From Bolinopsis microptera (Eukaryota; Ctenophora; Tentaculata; Lobata; Bolinopsidae), in assembly GCF_026151205.1 (NCBI RefSeq), contig NC_087076.1:16767142-16831141 (forward strand): DNA of 64,000 nt, written 5' to 3'. The notes below the pieces were generated by a model. The model made no database searches and was not told the origin of the DNA. It saw nothing but the letters and a program-made list of their open reading frames with translations. The position numbers and the translations under genes were made by a program. Position 1 is the first letter of the stretch. Each line of letters starts with the position of its first letter. Shown one piece after another: positions 22,501 to 36,360 of the stretch.

Positions 22501-23710
22501 TGAACTCACTCCATTCGCAGTCCTCAATATTTTTTCCTGATCCAGAACTAACAGTTTTGCCAGAAGGACAAGACGTGCAGGATGTAACAAATTCTCCTCC
22601 ACTGTAGGTGTCGACTAAACAGTCTTGACATAAACTATCACTGTCGAAATACTGTCCCGGATCACAAGGCACTGATAAAAAGTTTCCTTGAGCACAAAAA
22701 TATTGGAACAAATGTCGACCATTCAATTTCAATGGATGGACAAGGATGGGCAAACATCATAGTCATATATTGAAATAAAATTGGTTTACGATTAGATCAT
22801 CGGATGGAAATTGGACAAGGATTACGATGCTGATAAGCCTATGGTTTCGTAAAGGGTCATTACCATTGACACTTTCGTTTTTGAGTTTGTACCATGACTA
22901 CTTAAACATTTTCAGGACCACTTTTAATGAATTCTACGGTCAAAAATACGGTGTATCTGAGGTCCCTAGCGTATGTAGCAGAAAAAGCCTGTAAGGCAAT
23001 AGGCATTGTACTACATGGCGATATAATTTGCGTGACGATATACAGTGTATGTCGATATATAGTGTGCAAATCATTACAACCATATCTTTGTGAGTAAACA
23101 TTGACTGGCACCACGGACCAGTCTCCAATCAATCACTTAATGTTATTGTTACCTAGACAGGGACCAATGTTACAGTCTTGAGATTCCGAATTATCTCCAT
23201 CACAACCAGCCCCTCCATTTGCTGGAGTAGGGTTAGAACAACTTCTGCTTCTACTTTGAGATCCTCCTCCGCATGCAACCGAGCACTCAGACCAATCCGA
23301 AAATTCAGACCATCTTCCGTCAACGGGGCAAGGGTCAGCGTTGCAGTCTTGAAATTCCAACTCGTCTCCATCACAACCAGCCCCTCCATTTGCTGGAGTA
23401 GGGTTAGAACAATTTCTGCTTCTACTTTGAGATCCTCCTCCGCATGCAACCGAGCACTCATACCAATCAGAAAAGTCAGACCATCCCCCATCAGCTGGCA
23501 GTTCGATCTTAGTCCACTGAAATCCATTGCTTCCCCCTGCTAGCACCACTGAAGTATCAAACGTTATATTGCATTTAAAGACCAAGAATTAGTTGAATGT
23601 CAAAACTTAGTGAAAATATAAAAATTTCACGAACCAGCGTTGGCTAGAGCAATGTCATCTCGTTGTGGGAATCTAGCAGCAATCTCTTCGTCGTTGAAGG
23701 AGATTTTGGG
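19512..23710 (-). CDS. extracellular protein: TSP1 x2, eight ephrin-receptor-like Cys-rich repeats (5' incomplete)
   Basis: On the minus strand the order is: an exon from about 23710 down to 23635 (NDEEIAARFPQRDDIALANA); 23153-23548 with two TSP1 domains (DGGWSDFSDWYECSVACGGG and DGRWSEFSDWSECSVACGGG); eight 162 bp Cys-rich exons at 22510-22671, 22175-22336, 21837-21998, 21491-21652, 21145-21306, 20790-20951, 20435-20596 and 20090-20251; and a terminal exon 19512-19660 ending in TAA. Every junction is phase 1. Each Cys-rich unit has PCDPGQYFDSSSGCQDC..TSCTSCPSGKT, the GCC2/GCC3 or ephrin-receptor-like fold. The terminal exon adds six more Cys (CGRGSFLEADGKCGDC). The product should be a secreted matrix or adhesion protein. 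The 5' part runs into the degraded region, which contains SRCR/TSP1 exons in the same orientation, so the two may once have been one gene. The signal peptide was not found. Confidence 0.82.
20090..22671 (-). repeat. tandem array of eight 162 bp Cys-rich exons with homogenised introns
   Basis: All eight exons are exactly 162 bp with the same phase and near-identical sequence. Spacings are 345, 355, 355, 346, 346, 338 and 335 bp. The introns between the second and fourth units and between the fourth and sixth are almost identical (for example the TTTCACGCATTGCGACCATT block and the AGAAAGATACTGCTATATTT block). This indicates recent local duplication of exon plus intron. Confidence 0.92.
22913..23130 (+). 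repeat. dispersed repeat, copy in TSP1-gene intron
   Basis: It shares CTACGGTCAAAAATACGGTG, GAGGTCCCTAGCGTAT, GCAGAAAAAGCCTGTAAGGC and AATAGGCATTGTACTACAT with 1165-1260, and the CGATATAATTTG..ACAGTGTATGTCGAT tail with 890-930. No coding potential. Confidence 0.7.
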
Positions 23711-26700
23711 GGTTTTTTTTTTCCAAACTGGGCCCAATAGTCATTTTGGGAAAACCTTTTCCAAACAAATGTTTTCCCCTTTCCAAACCCCCGGGGGCCC
23801 CTTTAAAAATTTAAACCGTTTAAATTACCTAGATCATTTAAAAAAGGAATAAAAAAAAATTAAAAAATTTTTAACACTATTTTTTTAAAAAATATAACTT
23901 ATTAACACGGGAAGTTTTTTTAAAAACTATTTAAATCGGGGAAAAAAAAATAAAATTAAAAATAAATAATAATTTTTTTTCTCAAAAAAAATTCATTTAA
24001 TTTTTAACTAGTAAAATACTAAATTTTAGTTTTTATTTTTAATTCAAAAGCCAAAAAACGTGAAATTCAAGGGAAATTTTTAAATTTTTTAAATTCCCCA
24101 AATTTTAAATTTCAAGAACCCCTTGCCGGATTTCCCCTTCCAAACTTTTTTTAACTTTTTTTGTTTTTCAGCACGAAATTTGGGCAGCAAAGGGGCCCTA
24201 CCAAAAACCACATGGAGAATGTTGATATCATTCCGTTTAATTTTCACACTGAAATTATTTGTGTTGATTTGAACAAGATTTTTAAAAATGTTTTTGCCAC
24301 AAAATTTTTTTAAAAAAATTTTGTTACCCATCGGCTCTCTAATTGCGAAACAAACTTAAATTGTTTTGGGTCAAAGTCATTTTAAAGAAAAAATTTTGTT
24401 TAACCTAAAATTTTTGTTTGTAGGGTCATCCACTTTTCACCCCCAAAGGGCCTAAAACCACGTCCCCGCCCTTTTTTATTTTTCAAAGGGAGGGGGTTTA
24501 ACCCTCTCTCCTGGAGGCTTTTAAAATTTTGGAACGGAAGGGGGGGGAAATAAATTTTAAATACTATTTTAAAATCAGTAAAATTGTTTACCCCTTTACA
24601 TTTTTTTTATCCCCCTTTCCCACTAAAATTTGCTCTCTTATTCTTTCAAAATTTTCCCTTTTTTTTTGCAGGGAGAAAAATTGTGTTTTTCCCGTTTTAA
24701 CCCTGCCTTATTTCTTTTTTTTAACATAAAGGCAGTTTGGGGCGAAAAGGGGGAAAACCTTTTTGGGAAAAAAAATTTTTTAAAGCTGGGGGCTTTTGGA
24801 TGGCAAAAAGTTTTTTGAATCAGCCCCATTTTTTTAAACCACCAGTTTGGGGATGAAAAAACTTTTTCTGTCCCAAGGGGTTTTTTTTTGAAGGAAAAAA
24901 GTTAGCAAATTTTAACTGGCAGAACTTTCTTTTCATTTTTTTTTGCTTTAAAAATTTGAAAAGAAAAAAGCAAATAAAACCGCACAAAACCAAACCCAAA
25001 AGGTTTCATTTAATTTGAAAAAACAGAAGTGGTTGTTAAAAATCGGGTTCCTTCCCAGAAACGAATTTAATTGAGGGGGTTAAAAAAAGAAAACAGCTGC
25101 ACTCTGCGGAAAAGGGGGGGGGCCGATGAAAAAAGGGACCCCGGCGGGAAAAGTCATTTTAAAATCGACAGCGACCAAGCTCGGGAAAAAACGCCATTGT
25201 TCGCCAACCGCAGAAAGCTCAGTTTCCCACTGACCCATGATACTTTTTTAAGGGAAAAAAATTTCAAGTCTGGGGGGGCAAGCAGGGGGACAGGAGCAAA
25301 ATTAATTTTTTGCCGAAGTTCCAGGGGGGAAAAGTTCATCGGGAAAGGGTTGGGACTTACTGTCAGGGGGTTTGGGGGACTTTAAACCCGGGGAAATTAA
25401 ACCCATATTTTTGGGAAAGGTTGGGGAAAAAACGTCTACTCGGTTTGGTCAAGGTACGCCTTTTGGGATACTCACCCAACAGAAAGCTAGAAAGCTCGAC
25501 ATTTCGAAAAAATTTTTTTAGCTAAACCCCTTCGTTAGTCCAGTCCGTTTCATCGGAAGAAAATCGTTATAGATGGGGGTTGGAAAAACTTGTCCCTTTG
25601 TATAAAGCCAAAAGGGTTAAAGGGTGGGGAAAAAAAAACGGGCCCATTCAAACACCCCAAAAACTTTTGGGCCCTGCTTTAACGAAATTTGTAAGTTTTA
25701 AAAATTTGGCACCCCAATTTTTTTTTAAATTTTGACCGAACAAAATTTGGACACTTTTTTTCAAATTTATAGGTTTCGAAAATTTTTTTCCTTCCCACTG
25801 TAAAAAACAGGGTCTTCACTTTTAAACCAAAATTTTTGTCTTTAAAAAAAAAAATGAACACAATTTCCTTCACCGTTTGCTGCTGAAACTGGCCAGGGTA
25901 AAATTTAAAAATTTTTTAATTTGCCCCGGGGGAAGGCCCCCAAATAATTTCCTTTGGTGTCCAACTCTTTTGGGGCCCAAATTTATCCCATTTGACGACA
26001 ATTTGCATCAGTGAGTAATCATTAAAAACCATCGCCCACAAAACCTGTCCTTCTTTTGCTGATCAGCAAAAAAAAGGAAATTTTCCAGCCCCAACATTTC
26101 CCATTGAGTCCACCAGATTTAAAATCTGGGTTTTGGGAATTCGTTAAAAAAAAAAATAGGAACTCAAAAATTTTGTGAAAGATAATTTACACTCTTTTGG
26201 GAAAATTTTTAAAACGAAAATAATCAAAATTTTAAAACCCCGGGGAATCGGGAAGGGAGTGGGGTTTGAATAATTTAAGCAAATTTTAAAAAGGAAAAGG
26301 ATATTTCAACCGGGCCAAGTTTGGGTTTTATTTTTTATGGGGGGGTGACTTTCAGACACTTCCCCCAACACAATCGGGCACCACCGAGCGGGTTTGCGGG
26401 GGGAAAAAGTACAAGCCCCTTGTTCTTTTTTTAAAGAACCCCCACAAACTCTGAACATTTTTGCCCACTCCCAAATCAGAAAAAGCCCCCATCAATTTAA
26501 AAACTGAAAAGAATCTTAAATCTTGTACTTTTTCCTTGTAGGAAAAATTAAATGACGCCCTTTTTAAAGGCCCCTTAAATTTTTTTATTCATTTTGAACC
26601 GAATAAAAATTTTTTAGGACACAAATTTAAAAATTCATAGGATCGACTAAACCTTTTCCTTCACACTGTGAAAAACACGCCCTCATTTGTGACCAAAAAT

Positions 26701-29700
26701 TTGTCGTTGAAAGAAAAAGAACCAAAAACCCCTTTCACCCGCTGTTTAAATAAAACCCGCCGTCCAGGGAATATCTAGTTGGACGGGATGCCCCCCAATA
26801 ACAAAGGAAATGCCAACTCATTTGCCCAAATTTTACCCAATTTGCCGACAATACATCAGTTTGAATAATTTTTTTTAAAACCTTCTTTCACAAACGCCCC
26901 TCCTTTGCGGATCATTTTAACCCAATTTTTCCCAAAGACGCCAACTTTTATCCCCCTTTAGAGTCCACCCGACAAAAATTTCGGGAATTTTAAATTCTTT
27001 AAAAAAAAAAAAAAGGAAACCCTTTTAACATTTTTTTAAAAAATTTTAACGCTTTTTTTTGGGAGAAATTTAATCGGACAATCATAATTTTTTCCCCCCG
27101 GGAGAGGGGGGGGGGGGATGAATAATATTAGCTTTTTCAAAAAAAAAAGGGGAATTTTTTCCCTGGCCATTTCCCTTTTTTCTTTTTATGAAGGTCGACT
27201 TTCGGACATTTCCCCCAAAACAAAATTTTGGCACCCCCAAAAGGGTTTGGAAAGCGGGGGTTAGTACAAGGGTCCTTTTTCTTTTTTAAAAAAACCTCCC
27301 CCAAAACTCTAAACAGTCCAAACCACCCCCCAAAAAATGGGAAGAAGCCACCATCAAGTAAAAAACTGAAACTTAATTTTAATGTTGAAATTTTCTTGCT
27401 TGAAAAAAAATTAGACGTCATTTTAGGGCACCCTCCAATTTTTATTTTTTTTAAAAACCGAAAAAAAATTTTGGAAAAAAACCCCATAAGATCGATCACC
27501 AATCCCTTCACCTTTTAAAAAAAAAAAAACTTCTTCGCTGTACCAAAATTTGTGTTGAATGTAAAAACACGAACTCCTTTAAAACCGCGGGCGCTTGAAA
27601 CTTCGTCCGGGAAATTTTCTTTGTTTGACTGGATTTTTCCCCTTAAATCCCGGGTTCCCAATTTTATTTGCCCAAATTTTATACCCCTTTTGACGACCAA
27701 AAAAGAAATCAGCTGAGTATCAAAAAAACCCATGCCCACAAAAGATCCCCCTTTGGCTGATCAGTAACCCAAAATACCAGCCCCAAACAGTTTCACCTTT
27801 AGAGTCCCCCAGACAAAAAATCGGGGTTTTTTAAATTCGTTAAAAATAAGAATTTTAAAATTGTTAAACTTTTTAAATTCGCTTTTTTTTAAAATTTTTT
27901 TTAAATCGAGATAATCAAAAGTTTTTCCCCGGGAAGGGGGGGATGAAAAATTAGAGCAAAATCTTAAAAAAAAAAGGATATTTAAAAACCCCGGGCCCAC
28001 GGCCGGAAAATCTTTTTAGCGGGGGTTCAACTTTCGGGGAACCTTCCCCAACCCCAATTTCTCCCAACCCCCCCATAGGCGGGGAGCGGGGTTTTTAAAA
28101 AAGTCCTTTTTCCCTTTTTTGAAAACCTCCAAAAAACTTTTGAAAAAATTCCGACCAATCCCCAAAATCGGGGAAAAAAAGGCCCCATAAAGGTAAAAAC
28201 GAAACTTAATTTTTAATGTTTTAATTTTCTTGCATGAAAAAATTTTAATAGACTGCCCAATTTTATGGCACCTCCCAATTTTTATTAAATTTTAAAACCG
28301 AATCAAAATTTGGACACTTTCAAAAAAATCAAACCTCCCCCCAATCCCTTCCACGGGTAGAAAAAAAACGTCTTCGCGGTGCCCCAAAAAATTTGTCGTT
28401 AAATTTAAAAAAAACCCCAAAAACCCTCCTTTCCCCCGCTGCCCTGAAACTTTGGGGCCGGGGGGTTAATACATAGTTAAACGGGATCCCCACTTACAAA
28501 AACCGGATGTCCGTTTTATTTTGCCCAAATATACCCCTTTTTAAACGACAATAGCTTTCAGCTGAGTTAATTTTTTTTAAAACCTTTGCCAAACAAATCC
28601 CATTGCTAATATTTAACCCCAAAGAATTTCCAGCGCCCAGTATCACCTTTAGAGTCCACCAGACTAAAATCTGTGATTTAATTTTCGTTAAAATAAGTAA
28701 TTTTTAAAAATTTGTTGAAAATTTTTTAAATTATGTTTTTCTGAAAAATTTAATCGAGAAAATCAAAAAATTTTTTTTTCCCCCGGGAGAGGGGGTAAAA
28801 ATAAAATGAGCAAATTTTTAAAAAAAAGGGGGGGAAATTTAAAACCTTTGGACCCCTTGCCGGTTATCTTTTTGAAAGGGTTTCCGATTTTTTCAACACT
28901 TCCCCAACACAATCGCACCACCCGGGGCTGGAAAGGGTTAGTAAAAGCCCTTTTGTTCTTTTTTTTAAAAACCTCCCCCAAAACTCTAAACAGTCCCCCA
29001 AATCTCCAAAATCAAAAAGCCCCCAAATCAAGAAAAAATGAAACAGAATTTTAAATTTTGTGATTTCTTCCCAATAAAAAATTTAAAATAGACTGTCATT
29101 TAACATTTTTTTGGCCCAACCTCCTTTTTAAAAATAATTTTGAACCGAAAAAAATTTTGGAAAACCTTTTTTTTTCATAAAAATTGCCCTCCCCAAACCC
29201 TTCAAAACTGAAAAAAAAATTTTTCGCTTTTCCACTTTTTTCGTTAAATTTAAAAATGAACACAACTCCATTCCCCCGCGGGCCCGGTTTGAAAAAGGGT
29301 CTCCAGGGAAATATCATGGGTTTAAATTTGGATGCCCCCAAACTTACAAAGGGGGAAATTTGCCCAGCTTTTTTTTTGACCCAATATACCCATTTGACGA
29401 AAAATTTAGCATCAGCGGTAATCAAAAAACCCTGGGGCCCCAAACTGTCCCTCCTTTTGATCAGAAACCCAAGTTTTTCCGCCCCCACCATTTGTTCCTT
29501 TTAAGAGCCCCCCGACAAAATCGGGGATTTGAATTCGTTAAAAAAATAGCCACTTAAACATTTGATAAAAAATTTTACCTTTTTTGGGGAAATTTTTAAT
29601 CGAGAAAAACATAAGTTTTCCCCGGGGAGGGGGGGAATAATTTTAATTTTTAGCAAATTTTTTAAAAAGGAAATAAAATTTTTTAAAACCTGGACACTGG

Positions 29701-31639
29701 GGGGTTATTTTTTAAAAGGGAAAGGGGCGGGAATTTCAGAAACTTCCCCCACAATCTGCCCCCCTTTTGTGCGGGAGCGGGGGTTTTAAAAAAGCCCTTG
29801 TTCTTTTTTGAAAACCTCCAAAAAAACTCTAAACCCACCCCCAAACCACTCCCAAAATCAAAAAAACCCCATCAAATTTAAAAACGAAACAAAAATGAAA
29901 AATCTTGTGAATTCTTTCTGAAAAATTAATGGGACTTTTTTTTTAACCCTTTTATGGCCCCTTTCCAAATTTTTTTAAATTTTTTAAACCAAAACCAAAA
30001 TTTTGGACACATGTTTCAAAAAATTTGGGACCTCCAATCCCTTCACCCTTTAAGGGAAAAATATTTTCGCTGTGCCCCAAAAAATTTTTGTTGAATGAAA
30101 AGGGAACACAAAACTCCAAATTCACCGGGCTGCAGGGGAAAACCTTCCCCGCCCCCAGGGTAATATCTTTATTTTTGCCCTGTACGCCCCAAAAAACTAC
30201 CGGATGCCGCTTATTTAAAACCAATAAAACCCTTTTGACGACAAATAGCACCCGCGGGATTTAATTTTTTTTAAAACCCTTTAAACAAAACTTTTCCCTT
30301 TCCCTTGGGCTGATCATAACCCAGAATTTCCAGCCCCAAACCCGTGCCCCCATTGGGAAGCCCACCAGCCCCTTAAAATCTGCGATTTGAATTCTTTAAA
30401 AAAAATAGCCACCTAAGCTTTGAAAATTTAATTTACGCTTTTTTTTTGAAAATTTTTAAACGAGATAAAAATAAAAATTTTTCCCACCCGGGGGGAGGGG
30501 GGGATGAAAAATTATTAAAAAATACTTAAAAGGGGAAAGGAAAAATTTTAAACCTGGACACTCCCCTTTTTAAAATCTTAAGCGGGGTTGGGAACTATTC
30601 CAGACCCCCCAAAACACAATCTGCCCCCCCATAAGCTGGAGCGGGGTTGGTAAAAAGTCCTTGTTCTTTTTTTAGTAACCTCCAAAAAATTCGGGGAACA
30701 TTTCCCGCCCACTCCCAAAAACCCAAGAAGCCACCACCCAAGAAAAAACTAAAACCCTAATGTTAATTTTGTGATTTTTTTTTTTTCTTTGAAAAATAAA
30801 ATTGCTTTTCATTTTTGGCACCCCCAAATTTTAATTAATTTTAAACCCCGGAATCAAAATTTGGACAAAAGGTTCCTAAAAACGCTCCCAACCCCCTTCA
30901 CATTTGGTTTAAAAAAACACGTTTTTCCCGCTGTGCCCCAAAAAAGGGGCGTTTAAAGAAAAATTGGAAACACGAACCCAAATTCCCCGCTTGCGGCAAA
31001 AAGGGTCGTCCGGGGGGAAATATTTTTGGTTAGGGGTTTCCCACAATACTCCCCGGAGGGTAACTTTTGCCCAAAAAATTTCCATTTGGGGCGCCCAAAT
31101 TTCTCGCGGGTTTTTATTTAAAAACCATCGTCAAAAAGGGCCCCATTGCAAATTAGGTTTCCCCGGTTTTCCGCGCCAACTTAGGGCCTTTAGTACAAAT
31201 AAAGGGAAACCGGAAAATTTAATTTCATTAAAATACCACCTTTTTTTGATAATTTTTTTAATGATTTGTTTTTTGGGGAAAATTTCCCCTTCCCGGAAAA
31301 AAAAAAACCCCCACCCCCCCCCCTTCCCACCCCCCCCAAAAAACCCCCCCCCAAAAACCCGCCTTCTCCCTCTCCCCAAAAAAAACCCCTCCCCCAAACC
31401 CCCCCAAATTCCCTTTTTCCCCCTCCCCCCCCCCTTCCCCCAACAAAAAAGGGTCCCCCCCCCCCCCCCACCCCGGAAACCCCCTTCCCCCTCCCCCTCC
31501 CTTCCCTTCCCTTCCCAACCCCCTCACCCCCCGGAAAAACCCCCCAACCCCCAAAAAAAAACCCCGGGCCCCCCCCCCCCCAAAAACCCCCCCCCCCCCC
31601 TTCCCCCCCGCCCCCTTCCCCCCCCACCCCCCCTCCCCA

Positions 31640-31671
<32 letters not shown>

Positions 31672-32164
31672 TTCCCCCCCTTCTCCCCCCCTCCCGGGTT
31701 TCCCTCACCCCCCCTTTCCCCCCCCCAAAAAACCCCCCCCCCCCAAACCACTTTCCCCCCCCCCCCCCCAAACTTTTTTTTCCCCCCCCCCCCAAAAACC
31801 CCCCCCCCCTTCCCCCCAAAAAAACCCCCCCTTTAAAAAAAGCCCCCCCCCCCCCCAAAAAAAAAAAAAAAACCCCCCCCCCCCCCCCCCCCAAAAAAAC
31901 CCCCCCCCCCCAAAAAAAAAAAAAAAAACCCCCCCCCCCCAAAACCCCCCCCCCCCCCCCCCTCCCCCCCCCAAAAAAAAACCCCCCCCTTTTCCCCCCC
32001 CCCCCCCTTCCCCCCCCTTTACCCCCCCCCCCCCCCTTCCCCCCTTTTCCCCCCGGGGAAAAACCCCAAAAAAAAAAACCCCCCCCCGGGGGAAAAAACC
32101 CCCCCCCCAAAACCCCCCCCCCAAAAAAAAAAACCCCCCCCCCCCCCCAAACCCCCCAAAAACC

Positions 32165-32208
<44 letters not shown>

Positions 32209-35200
32209 AAACCCCCCCCCCCCCCCCAACCCCCCTTTCCCCCCACCCCCCCCCCCCCCCCCCCCCCCACACCCCCCCCCCCCCGCCCGACCCCCTTTTC
32301 CCCCCCTCTCCCTTCCCCCCCCCCTCCCCTTTTCCCTCCCCCCCTCTCCCCCCCTCCCCCTCCCCCCTCTCCCTCTCTCCCTCTCTCCCCTCTCCCTTCT
32401 CCCTCCCCTCCCTCTCTCCCTCCCCCCTCCCCGCCTCTCTCCCTCCCCTCCCCCTCTCCCCCCTTCCCCCCCTCTTTTCCCCCCCTTCTCCCTTCTCCCT
32501 CTCCCCCTTTTCCCCTCCCCCTCTCTCCCTCTCTCCCTTCTCCCTCTCTCCCTCCCCCCTTCCCCTCTCTCCCTCTTTTCCCTCTCTCCCTCTCTCCCTC
32601 TCTCCCTCTTCCCTCTCCCCCCTCTCCCCCCTCTCCCCCCCCCTCCTCCCTCCTCCCTCTCCCCCACTCCCTCTCCCCTCTTCCCTCTCTCCCTCCCCCG
32701 CCCCCCTCCCCCCTCCCCTTCTCCCTCCCCTTATTACCAAAAACGGGGTTTTTGGAAGTTTTCCCGAAGTTCCCCTTTCGCGGGGCCCCAAACCCTCCGT
32801 CCTGGACAGGTGTAGCCCCCGAAACCGTAACTTCCTCTGGGAAGCCCAAGATCTGGACAAAAAAACCCCGCTCCCATACGCGAAATTTAAATTTTTTTCA
32901 AAATAATTTTTTTGAAAGTTTTGTTATTTTTTTTGGGGTTTTGAGATTCGAAACGCAGACAAAAAAATTTTAAATAAAATTAAAGGGGGCCCATTTTAAA
33001 ACACATTAAAGGGGGGGCATTTCCCTTCAAAAAAAAAATGTTTATTTTTGAAGGGTTAAAAGGTTTTAAAAAATAAATCAAAAAAATACCCCCCTTTTTC
33101 TATAAAAAAGGGTTCATGCGGGTTCTTTGGGGGAGAAAAGTAACTTCCCCCTTAATACACCCCGGATTTTCGAAAGCCCGGGGGGTTTGAAGCAGCTTGA
33201 GCCTGGGCTCCCTGAAAAATTTTTTCCATCAATATTTTTACGCCTTTTAACCCTTAAAAATTTGTAAGTTTTGGGACCGTTCCCCTTTTTTGGGTAGAAA
33301 ACCAAGGGGACCGACACAGTTATTGGAATTGGGGTTATCAATTTCTTTTTTTTTTTAAAAACGTGGAATTTCACAAAAAAATTTTATTCTAAAAAAATTT
33401 AAAACATTTTAATATTTTAAAATGACGCCCAGCGTTTTTGAAAATTTTTGAGTTTTGGAATTTTTTAAAAATTTTGTGCAGAATTATTTTTGGGACGTGG
33501 CTTTCACTGGTAAAGGGAAGACCCGAGTTTTTTTCCCAATTGACAAAAGGGGGTAATGATGAAATGAAAAAACCTAAATTTAAAATTTCCCGGTTTTTAA
33601 TGTAAATTTACCATTTTATAAAATTATCGGGGGAAGATAATTGAAAAAAAAATTTTTTTTTTTTTTAAAGGGGAATAAAAATTGATTTTAAAAAATTGAG
33701 AACCCAAATCCCCCCTTTAAAACCCAATTAACAATGTATGTTTGTGAAAAACCTTTTTGTTCTTGCAAATTTGGGGCCCCGACAAAGATGAAAAACAAGA
33801 AAATTCGGGCAAATTTTTTCCCTTTGCTTCTTTTCCCAAAAAATTCAAAGCAAGATAAAGTTTTTTAAAAACCCATCTGTTTACCCTTTTTCTGAAACTA
33901 CGGTTAGGAAAGTTTGGGAAAAAAATGAAAAATTTGTAAAATGTAGTAACCCCCCAATAAAAATAAATTTTCAAAAAAAAAAATCAAAATAAAACGGGGG
34001 CCTTTGGGTGTGACGGTTTAAATTCCTGAGTTTTAAAGTTTTTTTGTCCCAAAACGGGAAACGTATTGAAAGAGAACTTAAAGGGGGGAAAATTTAAAAT
34101 TTTAAAATTAATCCGAAAAAATTTTAAAGTCCCTCTATGTAACGATTTTGAGAAGCAAAAAATGAAAAAAAAACCAAATTGAAGGGACGATCTGGCCCTT
34201 CCTCTAAGCTAGGAAAGTAATTAAACGAAATTGATATACATTGGAACACAATCACAAAGAGGAAAATCGCAATAATTATAAAGAGCATTGTATGGATTCT
34301 CACCCTAGTCGGATTATGGCATTGGTATAATCTTTAAAGGGCAGAAAAAATCCCTTTTTTTAAATTAGAAAATAGACTGAAATAAAACCCCGAACAGAAA
34401 AAAAGATAAAATTAACAGGCAAAAGTTTCGTTTTTCTTATCAAAAAAATTTTCCAAATTTTAAATTTATAAAACCTTTTTTTCCCTTCCTTTGCCCCTTT
34501 CACCCATTTATTACCAAATAAATTTTTTAAAACCCCAAATTTAAATTTTTGGAAATTAATATTTAAAAAACCTTTTTTTCCATTTTAACAATTAAAAATC
34601 TTACAAATGCAAAACCCAAATTTAAAAAAATTAAATTTAAATTAGCTGGAAATTTTAAATGGAATTTTATTTTTTCTAAGAAAAATTTAATAAAAAAAAT
34701 TTCAGTTTCTCTGATCGGGACCCCGGGAGTTGGCAGATGTCACAAAGATTTTTCTCACCATTTCGAATTTTCTTTTTAAAGATTCAATAATTTTAAACCA
34801 ACTAAAATTTTGGTCACCCTTTTTTGCTTACTGACCATGTGGTCACTGGACAAAAATTCCATCCCGTCTGTGAAATTTCGGTCCAGGAAATTTCAACTTA
34901 CATATTTGAAAATGGGACAAAAATGAGACAATATGATTTATCCACTTTGTAAGCCTTTCTCTGGGGATTTTATTTCCAGTATCTCAAATTTGTCTTATTG
35001 CAAACAAGTAAACCCATTGAAAACTTTAAAGGGGAAAAAACCCTCCAAAATGTGAAAAATTTTTGGTGATTTTTTATTTAATTTCGAAACCTCCGAAAAT
35101 GGCCCCGTCCTCCAATTGAGTCTCATGCCCTCCAAATTTTTAACCCGTCTAATTTGTTTAATTAGTCAAATTGGGCAAAAATGCCGTCCAGTCCCCGTTT

Positions 35201-35799
35201 GAATTTCGGCAGGTCCTCTTTGGAAAAGGCGTTAAAAGGGATTATCGCTCGATTTCATAGGAAAACTAAAACCCAACTTTTTTTTTCGTTTTCTTTTTAC
35301 CGTCTAATCGGGTTTAAAATGGGGATCAGGAAAAAAGGGCAAATTGTCGTTTTCACGGTTTTAAAATTTTTCCAAACTGCTAAAATTGGCCTAGTTTTTT
35401 TTTAGTTTTTTGATATGAAATTTTTAACGTTTAACAATTTTGTCCCCTTCTTATAAAAAAGGGTTTTTTTGAATTTTAAAGGGGGTTAAAAAAAAAATTA
35501 AATTAAAAAGAAAATTTTTCCGGTTTAAATAGCAAAAAAAACCCAAATTTGGGTTTTTAAAATTTTTTTCACTCCGTAGAGGTTTTTGCCAACTTTGGGC
35601 CGTTTTAAAATGGGCGTGATTTAACGGGTGGCAACCCCTTACCATAAAAGGGAGTTAAAAGGGGGCGCGATCAGCCGTCATTTCCGGGCCCCTTTTCCAA
35701 TCGAAGTGTTTTTATAAAAATTAAGCCCGGGTTTAAAAAAAAGTTTCTTTATTGGGAAAAGGAATTTCTAGACTTTCCAAGTTTTTAAAAAAGAGCAAA

Positions 35800-35800
<1 letters not shown>
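23710..35800. other. degraded, homopolymer-inflated sequence: noisy second copy of 1.26-9.2 kb
   Basis: Base quality collapses near 23700 and recovers near 35800, with runs of A, T, C and G stretched everywhere. The order of landmarks matches the clean region in the same orientation: LINE ORF1 (24750-25400 against 1270-1840), seven SRCR units (near 25990, 26840, 27680, 28545, 29395, 30235 and 31090), TSP1 remnants between them, the CT-rich block (31290-32730 against 7664-8411), then GTTCTTGCAAATTTGGGGCC at 33760 against GTTCTTGCGATTTGTGGCCC, and GTCACTGGACA..TCTGTGAAATTTCGG at 34850 against 9130-9175. Unit spacing is about 850 instead of 771 bp, as expected from inserted bases. The foldback element is absent. 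ORFs here should not be trusted. Confidence 0.85.
31290..32730. repeat. corrupted CT-rich low-complexity block
   Basis: C homopolymers mixed with A runs (31300-32280) pass into recognisable CCCTCTCT repeats (32300-32730). This is the noisy counterpart of the CTCCCT microsatellite at 7664-8411. Its long overlapping ORFs (Pro-rich on plus, Gly-rich on minus) are artefacts. Confidence 0.85.

Positions 35801-36360
<560 letters not shown>

Noticed and set aside
31190..32906. Very long Pro-rich and Gly-rich ORFs (over 500 codons) on both strands
   Set aside because: They lie in the corrupted C/A homopolymer block and have no consistent domain. They come from a low-complexity repeat with inflated bases.
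34200..34330. Clean-looking patch inside the noisy region as a tRNA or inserted gene
   Set aside because: It does not fold into a tRNA by eye, lacks A and B boxes in order, and has no ORF. It is just a better-read stretch.
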